Below are positions 11,965 through 23,874 of a stretch of 64,000 nt of DNA, piece by piece; position 1 is the first letter of the stretch; each line of letters begins with the position of its first letter. The position numbers and the translations under genes are program-made. The stretch is from Prinia subflava (Eukaryota; Chordata; Aves; Passeriformes; Cisticolidae): assembly GCF_021018805.1 (NCBI RefSeq), contig NC_086251.1:38200767-38264766 (forward strand), read 5' to 3'. The notes beneath the pieces were generated by a model. It was given only the letters and a program-made list of their open reading frames with translations, did no database searches and had not been told where the DNA came from.

Positions 11965-14840
11965 GATCTTGGCAGAGCTCCTCAGACAGTCGGGCGGGAC
12001 ACAACGTAGGGCGAAAGGTGCCTTAAAAGATGTGAAAATGACTTACAGGAAAACAAGGAAGGACAACTCTCCCGACAGTGTTTTACTGTTCACTACTGAG
12101 CTGGAAAGGGCTTCAGGCACAGGACAACAAACACAGAGCATTTGATCTCTAGCCTGTCCAAGTGGACAAAAGGATTCTCAGTCCTATGTGACTCTGTACC
12201 CTGAACTAATGTGTCTGAAAACCAAGAAATCCTAAACACTGAGGACCTCAAGGAGCTGTACCTGTGAGTCTCCAGCCAGCTCTCTCTCCACAAACCACTT
12301 GAATTGCCACCAGTATGTTGGTGGAAGCTGGCAAGCCATTGTTTGTCAGCATGTGTGTATTAGATACATATATATACATTGTGTGAGTGATGTGCTGACA
12401 TTTCCCTCCCTGTTCTCCATTACTATACCTTACCGTGTTGATCAGCTGAGACACTATGTTTCCAATATTCTTTTTGAGTTACATTCTGCCCTCTGGATAT
12501 ATCCTGCCCTGTGGATGCAAAATCCAAGACTGATTTGCATCATCAGTATTCAAAATTTGATCCATCAGCCTTGAAATCACTAATCCAGAGCTATATTTAC
12601 TCCTCAGCTCCTTACAGTCACACAGTCAGGACTTCATGCTGCCACTGAGCTCTGCTGCCACTGAGTTCGACTCAAGTCTTTTTTTTCCCAGATGATGGCC
12701 ACTCGGTTACTTTTACTGCCTGTTCAAGTGCCAGCAGTGTGGGACTCGGGAGGGAGTGTCTTTATTGTGTATTTGGCAAGTAGGCGTAGCTGTGCCCATG
12801 TGCAGTGCATACTCTGGTGCCACAGTCACTGCCATGGGCTCAGCAAGCAACTTCTAACATGTGCACAAGACCACGAATCTGCTGTGTGTGAGGGCCCTAA
12901 TCTCAGGCCCTTGCAGAGCACCCTCAGCCACCTGCATGGGGCCTCTGCACTGCATATCCCAGGCTCCCAAAATGAAAGGTGGAGAGTTAGCAGCTCCAGA
13001 GTTGCATGGCTGGATAGGTGCTCCAGGGATGACAACTGCAAAAGTGTGCATGACTCACCCTCTGTTTTAACACCATGGAAACTGAATAATGAATCAGAAG
13101 TGCTTGCTACCCTCTTCATCTCACAAGGTGCATACTTGAGGCACCCAGGCACTAAAGGCTGCTGCTGCTGCACATCACTGACTGGTACCTGGCAGCCAGC
13201 AGAGTAGAGAAGCAGCACAGGCTGAAGGAGGAGTGTTTTCTGACTTTACAGAAATGTCTGGGACAGAAATGAGTTTACCAGAATTTGAGAGCATTTCTTA
13301 GAGGTGAAAAACAGGTTCCAGGTAAACAGAAAAGGGCTTCTCTTTTTCAAGGAAATGAATTTTGAACTCCTGGTGACTGCAGTGATCAGAGAAGGAACTT
13401 GTGATAGAGCCTAGGGGTGAACTTTGGAGGCCACAGCAATGGCCAGCATCCAGCCAAAAGCAGTAATGACCAAGCAAATCTTACTGCTGGAGCACGCTCA
13501 GACAAAGCTGGTTCCTCACTTCAGCATCTCACTGCACTCAGGAAGCATCGAGTTTCACTACCCCTATGCCACAAGACCTGCATCCCACCAGGCACCACGG
13601 AAATAGCCCAATGATTCAGAGAGTCTAGCAGCAGCAGCACTAAAAGCTTTGTGAATGATACCCTCTGTGGAGCACATGCCTCTGAGGAAGCCCTCCAAGC
13701 CTCCCTTCGCCCTCTGTGGATGGAAGCAATGACTCACCGTGAAGCAGGAGGCACTCTTTGGATTCAACTCCTGGATGCTCATTAGTGAGAAATTAATATA
13801 ATGGACTAAGCTGCTTGATGCATTGAAGCTCTTTGGTATCATAGTCCTTTCCTTTAGTATGGTGTGCATCCTATTTGCTTCTCTGTTGTCCTTACTGGAC
13901 TGACTTCATCCTCATTTCCCATGGAAGCAAGGCCTCTGCTTGGCCCCCTCAGGCATCCCCTCTCTCACTTAGGCTAGTTGTGTGACTTTTTAACTTGTTA
14001 GCTTGTTTGAGTTAAATCTGACAGAAAAATAGAAGTCACAAAAGTAATTGAGATCCTTAATTAAGTAATTACATTTTATAAAATAATGCATTTGAGATAG
14101 AAGAAAGTGGGGCTATACGTCTACCTGTCCAGTTCAGGAACCTGTTGATTTCTGCTAGGGGACACCAGAGTTGTTGTGGTGTAGCCATCTTACCTTCAAG
14201 AGGACTAAGCAGAGAGAAAGGAAAAGCAGAGAAACTCGCATAGATGCAAGACTGAAATAACAGAGTCTTAATAACATCCAGTTCAAAAAATCAACCTGTC
14301 AAAGGAGAGAAATCCATATAAAACTGCATTTGATGAGATCTATTGCTCAGGGGACTTCTTTTACCCCTTTGCTGCCCTGCGTACCCCTGCAAAAAATATC
14401 AAGTTTCCCTCTAACAATTCTCTGTTTTCAGTGGGAGTGCAAATAATGCCAGACAAAGTCTAACTTTTGGTAATGTAAGAGAGCATTAGAGAAAACCTGT
14501 GAAATGCTAACACTGAGTTTTTCTCTCTCCTTACACTGCACATAAATTCCTAAAAAAAAAAAAAACCCAAAACAAACACGCACACACACACACCCAAACC
14601 AACAAAAATAAACAAACAACCCCCCTCCAGTAAATATATTTGACTCTTGAGCTGTGGATCCTGGCATGATTTTGCTGCAAGTGAGGAAGCTGTGCAGTGC
14701 CTCCCTGTGAGGTCATTCCAGGAGCCTGAAGGGAGGTGCAGGATGCTGTGCTGGTGTGAGGCACGGATCCCCCGCAAGCCCCAAAAGGGAACTCCAGACT
14801 CCAGAATCCCTTTTCTCCGGGTCGCTTCTGCTGGTTTGAG
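11965..14840. other. intergenic spacer, no gene supported
   Basis: Unique DNA upstream of CFL2. Open frames of 171 codons (plus strand) and 130 codons (minus strand) overlap at 12,692-13,218, but neither resembles a known protein, and sharing the same DNA argues that they are chance. An A/C tract with a short CA run lies at about 14,547-14,626. Confidence 0.6.
14547..14626. repeat. A/C-rich tract with CA microsatellite
   Basis: A homopolymeric A run is followed by CACGCACACACACAC and further A/C-only sequence ending in a C run. Low-complexity DNA, directly left of the second CpG island. Confidence 0.8.
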
Positions 14841-14849
14841 CAGCCTCGC

Positions 14850-15480
14850 CCGCAGGTGCGATCCCCAAATCCCTCTGGGGCTCGGGGCTGTCGCTGCGCT
14901 GGGCAGCGGCCGGGGCAGGGCCGCGGCCGAGCGCGGCGCTGGCTGCGGGGCGGCGCTCCCGCCCGGCGGGCTCTGCCCGCGGGGGCTCTGCAGGGCGAGC
15001 CGAGCGCCTTGCGTCACCGGCACCCGGAGCCGCGGCCGCCCGTGCCAGGACATTCCCCGGGTGAGTCACGGCCCGGCTGCTCCCCTGCCGCCACCTCGCA
15101 GCCCCGGCCTGCCAGCTGCTGGCCCAGGGCTGCGAGCGCTGCCTGCCTTCCTTCCCCTCCGCCCGGCCGGCTGCAGCGCGGGATGCGCGGGGAGAGGCGG
15201 CGTGCGCGGGCCCCGGGCGGCGATGCCGGCCCGGCTGCTGTGATGCTTCACTTGGCTCAAGCAGCCTCTTCCCCTGTCAAGTGAGGAAGGCGCTTTTCAG
15301 CCCATGCAGGGATGCGGCTGAGGCAAAGCTCCTTCCCCTCCTCTCCGCCCCCCTTGCAAAGCTGGCCAACCATCCTCGTTCCGTGGAGGAGCTGACCTGA
15401 CGGCCGTACGGCAGAAGAGCAGGCAGAAGGAGGCAGCGGGGAGCGGCGGCAGCACAAGCCCAGCAGGGATGCCCGAGGAG
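14850..15480. promoter_or_regulatory. orphan CpG island between CFL2 and BAZ1A
   Basis: A second sharply bounded GC- and CpG-rich block, about 3.6 kb upstream of the CFL2 start and over 8 kb past the BAZ1A stop. It has an AP-1-type TGAGTCA at 15062-15068. On its right shoulder are an NF-kB-type match GGGGAATTCC (minus strand, 15510-15519) and an E-box CACGTG (15536-15541). No protein-coding exon was recognised. It may be an alternative CFL2 promoter, the start of a non-coding RNA, or an enhancer. Confidence 0.55.
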
Positions 15481-15599
15481 CAGCAGCCACATGTTTTTCG
15501 GGGCAGGGTGGAATTCCCCCTGTGCTGGTAACTCACACGTGTCACTGAATCACAGCGCCGGGCAGCCACGGGCCTGTCAAAGGACAGCGAAAGAGAGAT

Positions 15600-18500
15600 T
15601 TAATTAAAATGTTATGTCTTGTGGTGACATCATATTAGGGATGGTATTTACAGCAAAAAAAAAAAGGAAATAAAAATGCCTCCTGTGAGAGAAACATGAA
15701 AAATAATGGCGGAACAGAAAAAAAAAATCCCCTGAAGTCTAAAATAGAGGAGAAACTTCACTCAGCCTTATTAATAATAAAAATTAAAATTTAAAAAAAG
15801 TCTTTATATAATTAGCTCATATTTGACTTTTACAAAGGTTTACACATTTGTAGCACTAGAAGAAATAACTGCTGTTTATCCTGCTAGCCTTTGTGATTCC
15901 TGTATGCCCTACAAAATGTGTCTCTAACTGCTGCTGTGTCCTTTTGCTATGCCCATGCATCAACAACACTCAGCAATTTTTACCCTTTCCCCTGTCTTAC
16001 AAAACGAATGATAGTCCATGTGCTGGGAGTCTCCGAGTTTCTCTCCTCAAGCCTAGAAAGTCATATTCTGCTGCCTTTTATGCTAGGATTTTAGTACAAT
16101 TACCACAGCGCAGAGACAGAAGTTTGGTTTCTTTTTAAAATCAGAACAGAGATAAAAGTGTAGTTTCTTTCCTTACTCTGTATTGTGGCTCAACAGTTGG
16201 CTCTTTGCTCACAATATTATATTCATTATATTCCATATTGTATTTTATTTAGTATCTAAATATAATAGGTCTTACAGAAAGAAGGAGTAAGGACAACAGT
16301 GGTGTTGCTGAAGTGCACATCTACAATTCTCTTAGCAGTGAGTTAATTTTGTTTATGTTTCTGAAAACCTGTTGAGCCACAGGGCAGTGACTCCTCTCAG
16401 CAGACGAGCATGACAGCTGGAAAGGGTCATTTCTTGAACAGCCTCAGCCTGGTTTGCAGGACAACTGCCAAAAGTTAGGACACAGCCAGCCATCTCAGCA
16501 GATGGCACAGTTAAAACTGGTGCACCTCCAGGAAAAGGTGGCAGTGGTTTCCAAAAGCTCTTTTCCTTTAGGATAGGTGTGTGCAGACATTTGAGTTGCT
16601 GGGGCTGGCTGACACATGACACGTATGATGATTAAAGGTCGTTATGTTATTTTTTACAGAAAAGCCCCCCAGGAGACAGCCAGGGTTCCCGGTGGGACAA
16701 GGAATGCTTGTTCTTCTGTGCCTGGACAAGTGCAAAGAGCATGCTATACACAGAGTGGACAGAGATTTCAGACATTAATTCCAAGTCTTCGAGGCTTGGC
16801 CTGATTCTGCTACTAACCTTCATTGCTCTGTGCTTCTCTTCCTGCTGGGGTTACATTGTCATGTTGGAATAAGGTCCTTGAAAAATGGACTCTTTCTAAT
16901 CATGATCACTTCTATGACATTGCAGGTCTGATTTAAGGTGACATCTTTTAAATACAAAAAAGAATCACTAGTAACGGATCAAATACTCTCCAGGAAACAG
17001 AGGAAACCATGACAAAAGTGCCAAGATGGCAGAGATTAATTCATATGGCCTGTTTAGATTGGAAGTTGTAAAGGTCAGACAAAATGGAGGACAGATGCTT
17101 CTGGTTCTGGAGTTTTAACACTCCTAAAATTGCTTCAGACAGATCTTGGGCTCAGTTTGCAGCATTGTAGCTGAATGAAAGGAAATTCTGTTTGATGAGG
17201 GTTGAACCCAAGGGCTGGTTCTAAGAAGCCTCTTAAAAGCAACAACTATGGAAACAAAAGATGCACCATCTAAATCTATTCAAGCATTTCAAAGTCCCCT
17301 CGCAAGATAAGGTGCTGAAAAAGTTGGTAGTGCCTTTTAAAACCATTAAGTTTTTCTTTTTCAGACAGCAATCTAAAAATAAAATATTAGCTAAGCCTAA
17401 CATGCTAAATACATGAGTTGAGATCACTTTCTGGTGGTTGAGGATGGGCTTTGGGATGACTGAGGCCCAGGAATATTTATAACCATTGCTGGATGGTGGG
17501 GCCTGTCGGTCAGTGCAGAAGTGTCCTCTGGTGACAGCAGCACTCATGAGCTGTGCCAGGAGTGCAGAGCCCAGCATGTGACTGATGGTGGGATCTGCAC
17601 AGGAATGCTCATGAAAAGCAACTATGAAGCCCTGCGCTGCCCAGAGTCAAATGCAGAGCTGCCATCCAAACCCCAAACATTTTGGCATCCTGGCTCCCAT
17701 TTCTGCCATTCTGAACACAGAATTCACAGCAGCTGAGCCTCAGCACTGCCTGTCTCTTCAAAGGCTTTTCCTCTCCAAGCTAATTTGATCTGTAGAGTGC
17801 TCGAAGGAGAAAAACTGGAAAGCACATAGATTATAACACACATTCTTACAGGACTGTTAACCTCGGAACTATCAATATAAATCCTAAATAAATTTGTAAG
17901 ACGAGTCTAGTAAATTCACAAAGCTGAAGCTGGACTGTATGTTATCCTAGCAGAGCAAGATAATCCTTGTAGAGGATTCCTTTTAACCTTGTTACAGGGA
18001 AATTATGGGACAAGCATGCCATTTTCAGTCCCTCCACATGGCATGGTTAAACAAGGCAGCAAAGCACTAGAATAACTCTAGACCATGATGCTGTGACACA
18101 ATGCTGGTGCAGCAGCTCTGTGTTAGTCAAATAAAACCCCTTATTTCATGGTTCTTTGAAATCAATCTAAGGAAAAAGACAAACAACAGCAGAGAAGACA
18201 GAAGTGAAAGCTGATCTTCCATGGCCATTGGCCAGCGTTTTGGAGAGTATGCTGTCATGTAACATCCTTGTAGGAAACTTGGCCCAATCAAACATTTCTC
18301 TCATCAAAAGCGAGTGACCTGAACAGCTGGATAAACGTTGTGAGCAAGCAGGGAGGCGCAGGCGGAGTTCTGGAGCTTGCTGCCTTCTCCCCCCTCTGGC
18401 AAAGGCTGGGGGACGCTGTGCGGGCTGAGCACCTCCAGCCTGGCTGGCTGCTGCGTACCCAGAGCTGCTTGCAGGGCAGCGGCTGATACAGCCCTGTCCT

Positions 18501-18760
18501 TGATTTTTTTTCCTTCTTTCATCCCTAAAAAATTTAAAGATTGAGTTGCACCTAGGAAATATATTTAAAATTAATTTCAGCAGTTTTCCAGGAAAGAAGC
18601 ATTACAAATCAGGAAATCGATATATTACGGTAAAGAAACAAACCTAAAGTTTGTCTCAGTGCACTTTTTGGAAAACATGTGCAGCCTGTGGCTTTCTGCC
18701 CCAAGAACATTTCAGGTGTAGCTTGCATTGATGTGCATTTTAGTGCACTCCAAAATGCCT
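15600..18760. other. intergenic spacer, no gene supported
   Basis: Mixed-composition unique DNA. Open frames up to 114 codons (near 17,233-17,577, minus strand) resemble nothing known. No RNA gene or repeat recognised. Confidence 0.6.
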
Positions 18761-19090
18761 TCCATTACCTGAAGGGCCCACAAGAAAGCTGGAGAGGGCC
18801 TTTTTACAAGGGCATGAAGTGACAAGGGAGAACGGCTTTCCATTGCCAGAGAGCAGGTTTAGATTACACAAGAGGAAGAAATTCTTCACTGTGAGGCTGG
18901 TGAGGCAATGGAACAGGCTGTCCAGAAAAGTTGTGGCAATGTTCCCTGGCAGTGTTCAAGGCCAGGTTGGATGGGTCTCTGAGCATCCTGCTCTAGTGGA
19001 AGGTGGTCCCAGCCCATGGCAGCTGGGTTGGAACAAGATGCTTTTTTGAGGTCCCTTCTAACCCAAGCCATTCTCTAAGTTCTAGGATTC
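18761..19090 (+). mobile_element. CR1 LINE 3' fragment
   Basis: Reads as the 3' part of an avian CR1 element on the plus strand. In order it has AAGAAAGCTGGAGAGGG, ACAAGGGCATGAAGTGACA, AGGAAGAAATTCTTCACTG, GTGTTCAAGGCCAGGTTGG, and a tail TCCCTTCTAACCCAAGCCA ending in a decayed ATTCTATG-type repeat. Translated, part of it resembles the end of CR1 ORF2 (a KKFFTVRLVRQWNRLSRKVV stretch). It is 5'-truncated and inactive. Confidence 0.92.
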
Positions 19091-19094
19091 ATGA

Positions 19095-22000
19095 ATGATA
19101 ACCATTGTTGTAATAGTCAGTGACTTAGAGCAGTTAAAAATCCCAAACTTTGCCCAAGTAGATGCACATACATCCACAAATACACAGACGTAATTTAGGG
19201 ATGGTGGTACATCAGCATCCCTACTGGGAAACCATGTGATCGGTTCGCTTACCTGTCTTTATAGTTCTTCTGATTTGCAGCACAAGGTATTTTACCTTTT
19301 GCATCAGTCTTAATCCAGACATCCTTTTCAAGCCTGAGTGCTCTGAAATGGAAAGCTTTCTTATTGGTGGTAACTGGAGATTCTCTGAAGGGTTTTTATA
19401 TATACACAATTGAGCACCTCAAAGGCAAGGTTTTAGTAGCACTGTCTAAGGAAGCACCAAATTCAGGGAAGTGGGGAGCTGATGAAGGGCAGGTGGAAGA
19501 ACACATCACTTGGTAGCAGGCTGAGAAATCTCAGAATATCCCCTTGCAGCAAGCTGGGTAAAACACCAGTGGCACCTCTGCAGAGCTAGACTATGTCACT
19601 GTTGTGAAGATCGAGGCAGTTTAGCAGTGCAAGGAAAAGATTTCTCAGAGTTACAGCCAAATGCTGTACAAAAAACTTTCTGCAGTCGTCTGGAACTGGC
19701 AATTTCTTTAGCGTGAGAAGGCTCTTGCAAGGTAGAAATAGTCCTTGCTGGCCTCAAGAAACGTTATCTAGAATTGCTGTGATCAGTTACATCAGTGACC
19801 ACGAATATGTAACGAGACTGCTGTTAGATATTACTTATTGAATACAAACAGATAAAATTTGGAAGAGACAAGATCGCTGCAGGGTAAGGGTTAATTTAGT
19901 GGTTACATCAATGATTCATAAACCACAAATGTAATCTCCTAAATCCTAAAGTACTAGATTACTAGTGCAGCACAAACACGGTGTTGGGTAGGAGACCTGC
20001 TCCCTGCACATGTCCATGGGAGGCTCCAGATGCAGGCACAGCTGGCTGTGGGGCAGCTGCTGACTGCAGCGAGTGGAGTGGGGCTGTGCAGTTCTGCCTC
20101 CCTGTACATGTACATGCAGGCTGGTTTTCAGCTGCTACATACTGGTTTCTAATGCCCATATTTGCTAAGATTATGCTAAGATCATCTTTCTTTATTGTTA
20201 ATACTAACATTCAATTGCTGTCTCGCAACTGCTTAAAACCTCACCCCTCCACAAAAGAGCCATCCAGCAGCGGGTGCTGGGGCACTGGCCCCAGCTCAAA
20301 CCCCTCACAAAGAAGAGGGCTAGCTCACATGTCATATGGGCTGCCAAACCAAAGCAACACAAGCTTTGCAGCATTGTTACAGGTTTCCAGAAATCAGACT
20401 TCCAGCAGGTGACTCTGACACTGGATATGCCAGTTAAGGTGATCACCTGCCTCCTAATACAGGTGAAGGGACTTGATACAAGTCCTAGCTACAGTCCTAG
20501 CTACACTAGTGCTGACACCTAAACATGAACAGCCAGTATCAGCTTGACTGCAACCACCACAGAAGGCTACAGCCAGCATTTGAAGTGGCCTTCTCCTTGT
20601 GACCTCAGCCTGCTTGGGTAGGAAGGGCTGCTTCTAGTACCAGCAGTCACTGTAGGGATTCATCTTCTGCATCTTGGGTAGCCTGTGGTGCCCAGGAGGT
20701 GAGCAAGTTGTCTTTGAGGAAATCCTGGTTCCCAGACAAGAGAATCCTTTGTGTTGGAGCCCAAAGGGTCCATAGCTACTAAAGAGTTATGTACAAAAAA
20801 AAAACCATCAGAAGAGATTGCCAAGGGCAGTAACTCAGCTCTGACATAAATGAAAGGGGCAGAATTTGCACAGCAGGAAAAACAGCTGGTATTGCAGCAT
20901 CTGGGTACATGCCAGGGGTAAGATCTATGGGAACTACCAAGAAGGGCAAGACTCTCACTGTTGCATCTTGTTGAAATGCTTAGAGGACAGATGCTACACT
21001 TGAAGCTCAAGGAACCCTACTGCCTGTTTTCTGTAAGAGTCTGGTACAGCCTCATTAGTTTGAATCCAAGATGAAGCTGTTCATCCGATCCATTTTGACC
21101 CCTTAGTGAAAAACTTTTGCTTGGAGCCCCTGACAGATACTGTACAGCCCTTACCCTGATGGTAACATCAGTTGCTAAGAGATGGCTGATCATGGTAACA
21201 CACATATTTGTTAGGAGGGAAAGATGGATGAGAAGCATGAATATTTTGACCCCTAAGACAAGGAAGGAAATAGAAGTAACTCCCCTTTTTGTAAAGGCCA
21301 TAAAAAAGATACCTTGACATAGCTCAGAAAAAGTATCACTGAAATTTGAAAAAGCTTCAAAGAAAAGTACTGGATCACTGGATCACAGAGCATTTTGCTC
21401 TGAGGAACTTGGTTCATGCCCCACAAGCACCACTAAAGCCAAGGACAGACAATCTGAACTGCACATACTGCAGACAGGACTATTTTACACAGCTGTTCAA
21501 AGCAGAATACCACTTCCTGTATTTCACCTTCAGTGCATGTAACAGTGTGTGTAAGTGAGGCCTCAGGCTTGCAAACTTAAAGGGAAATTTGTAACTTCGT
21601 TCAGCACATGCATATAAACAACACTGTTGTAAGCAGAGATTTGGGTTGGACTGCTCCCACTTGCTCTATCCAAACTCAAAATTACAGCTGTGTTGTTGAG
21701 GGGATGCTATGGAAGGAAATAACCTTGGAAAAAGAGTGATAGGAATGAACATTGGGATAAAAATGATTTAAATTGCATCTGCCACCGACAGACTTACTCA
21801 GCTCACTGTGCCCCTCCTCAAAATGTATTCACGTTCAAGTCAGTGGGTTTTATTCATGTGAACAAGAACGAGCACAACTATTTGTGCAACCTACTGGTCA
21901 GGACTCACACAGCCTCTCGGGGCTGGACAGAGGAAGGGGTATCAAGTACAACTTATAACCTGCAACCAAGTCTCCTGCTGTTCATATTCCTTGCAGAATT

Positions 22001-22880
22001 TAGCATTCTTTACTGGGAACATTGCTTTTGTGGGAACAAAAAATGTCTGGATAGAGATGTCAGCTCTGAACAAGAAAGCTTACACAGAAACTTGGGAAGT
22101 AGTAGCAGACATTTCTGAACAACATCCCTCCCCCTTCTCATTCTTACAATTTTTAAAAATTATTTTTAAAAACCCCCAACCCACAACTGCAGCACTTAGA
22201 ATTGATCCGTCTCCTATCCACTGCCATCCATTCCCTAAACTCAAGAGATGCCCATTCTCGCCACCTCCAAAGCAAGGGTAAGCACTACAGCAGGCAAAGA
22301 AAGCCCACAGCTACATAGCAAGTAATTGTTAGAAGCATATTCAGGTTTTAACCCTTTAACACAAGCTGCACAAACACGGGGAAAAGATGCTGCAGCAGCA
22401 AGCCTCACGTTTGTTTTTCCTACCACTCTCTCCTATCCCCAAACTCCCACTCCACACTTTTTTCTCAGAGTGTGGCATATCTCCAAGAGGGCAGGACTGA
22501 TTAAACCTATTAACTCAAACTGGTCTTAAAAAAATTTAAATTAATAAATATTGAAAGTGAAACTATCAAGCATAGTAAGGATAGTTGAAAGAAGCTGCTG
22601 GTCAACTGAACAAATCTGCGAGGTTTTACACTGGTAGAGATCCAAATTAAAGAGCCATACAACTTACACTACTTACATAGCTCTGTACATCTTGATGGAC
22701 GCTTGCATTCCTCAGAGACCAGGTACCACACAGTGGCTGCAGAGTGCTGGCTGGGGTACTCACACTGGAACAAATTCTGCTGTGTTGCCTCCAGCAAACT
22801 GTCCTCATAAGTTAATGGGAAGGTAGTGTAGCTGTACAACTCAAGAGGAAGTCCAAGCTCAACGTACTTTGAAAAAATGT
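19095..22880. other. intergenic spacer, no gene supported
   Basis: Unique DNA between the CR1 tail and the probable 3' end of BAZ1A. The notable item is a minus-strand frame at 20,660-21,301 that stays open for about 213 codons apart from one TAG at 21,017-21,019. It resembles no protein I know. A small tandem duplication (GTCCTAGCTACA) occurs near 20,484-20,507. Confidence 0.55.
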
Positions 22881-22983
22881 CTCATTTTATTTGTACACTT
22901 CCAAAGCTGAATGTAGAAATTTAAGAGTACAGTCCTGCAAATTTACTCATTGCTAGAAGAACTGCCAGGGACACAAGAAGGTA

Positions 22984-23683
22984 TTTATTGATTGATCATC
23001 AAGTCAGAGGGGAATAAACAAACAAACAAACAAACCCCCACGCCCCAAAATTTAAAAAGTTATGGGACTTTTCTTTTTTGCCCCAAGTACAAATTTTATA
23101 AATACAAAACAAATTCACAAATTACTTTGAATGCTAAATAAATATCTACTTAATAAACTCAGACCGAATACCTCCAGCCAGCACTGGTACAGTACTTGAA
23201 AAGATATGCAGTTGTACTCATTAGTGTTGAGAAGATATGCTCAAACAAGTTTTAACAACACACACAGTTGCTTCAACTGTGCTACAGCAGAAGATTTTCT
23301 CTGAGTTGATAAAGCCCTCAATACCACAGCTCCTACGAAATCTAGAGGATGAAACAAGGTTATTTTGTGCAGGAAAAAACAAAGTACTTCTGGAAGATAT
23401 CTGGACACATGAATGTATTAAAAATGTACAAAACCTCTGTAAACCAGTACTGTATCCAGTACATCTATCAAAATTATTAGACACTGAATAAAACTGTAGC
23501 AAAGGTAATCTTTCCTACATTCTCCTGAGTGCTTAATATTATATTGAGAATATAGTGCAGGCCACACTTCAAGGTGGTTAAACAGTTGTTATTGCTTTAA
23601 ATAGACATGACGACTGCGTAATTTAACAATCCATTTTAATGAACGTAATAAATTCCCTCAAAAAATCCTTTGGAAGGCAGAGG
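22984..23683 (-). other. BAZ1A: probable BAZ1A 3'UTR
   Basis: Follows the BAZ1A stop codon in the transcribed direction. The nearest minus-strand AATAAA is at 22984-22989, with another at 22886-22891. Either would give a 3'UTR of about 700-800 bases. An (AAAC)n run at 23016-23036 would be a GUUU repeat in the transcript just before the first signal. The end point is inferred. Confidence 0.45.
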
Positions 23684-23874
23684 TTAGATTCGTGACTTCT
23701 TCGCCGGGGGAGCCGTGTGGTCCACGTTACCAGATGTGATGGGAAGTCCAAGCTTTTGAGCTTGAATGTGGAAGAAAGCTTGAAGTCTGGTTCCAGCTTT
23801 TGCTTCACTTGTGTTACGAGGGTTGTATTCAAAGCAGTTCGAAAACATCAGCTCAATATCTTCAATGAATTCAG
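23684..23874 (-). CDS. BAZ1A: BAZ1A last coding exon: end of bromodomain and C-terminus
   Basis: Begins after a CACTAG acceptor completing a Ser codon. It encodes EFIEDIELMFSNCFEYNP and RNTSEAKAGTRLQAFFHIQ and ends in PPAKKSRI and TAA. It includes the Asn of the YN motif that binds acetyl-lysine in bromodomains, and helix C. Confidence 0.96.

Noticed and set aside
10754..12145. Open frame of 463 codons on the plus strand, with several others on both strands in the CFL2 CpG island
   Set aside because: All frames are open here because stop codons are rare in such GC-rich DNA. The products are Ala/Arg/Pro/Gly-rich with no domain, and the block is better explained as the CFL2 promoter and first exon.
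12692..13218. Overlapping open frames of 171 (plus) and 130 (minus) codons
   Set aside because: They share the same DNA on opposite strands, match no known protein and have no recognisable flanking exons.
14647..15284. Open frames of up to 198 codons in the second CpG island
   Set aside because: Same composition effect. No start context, domain or splice pattern supports a protein.
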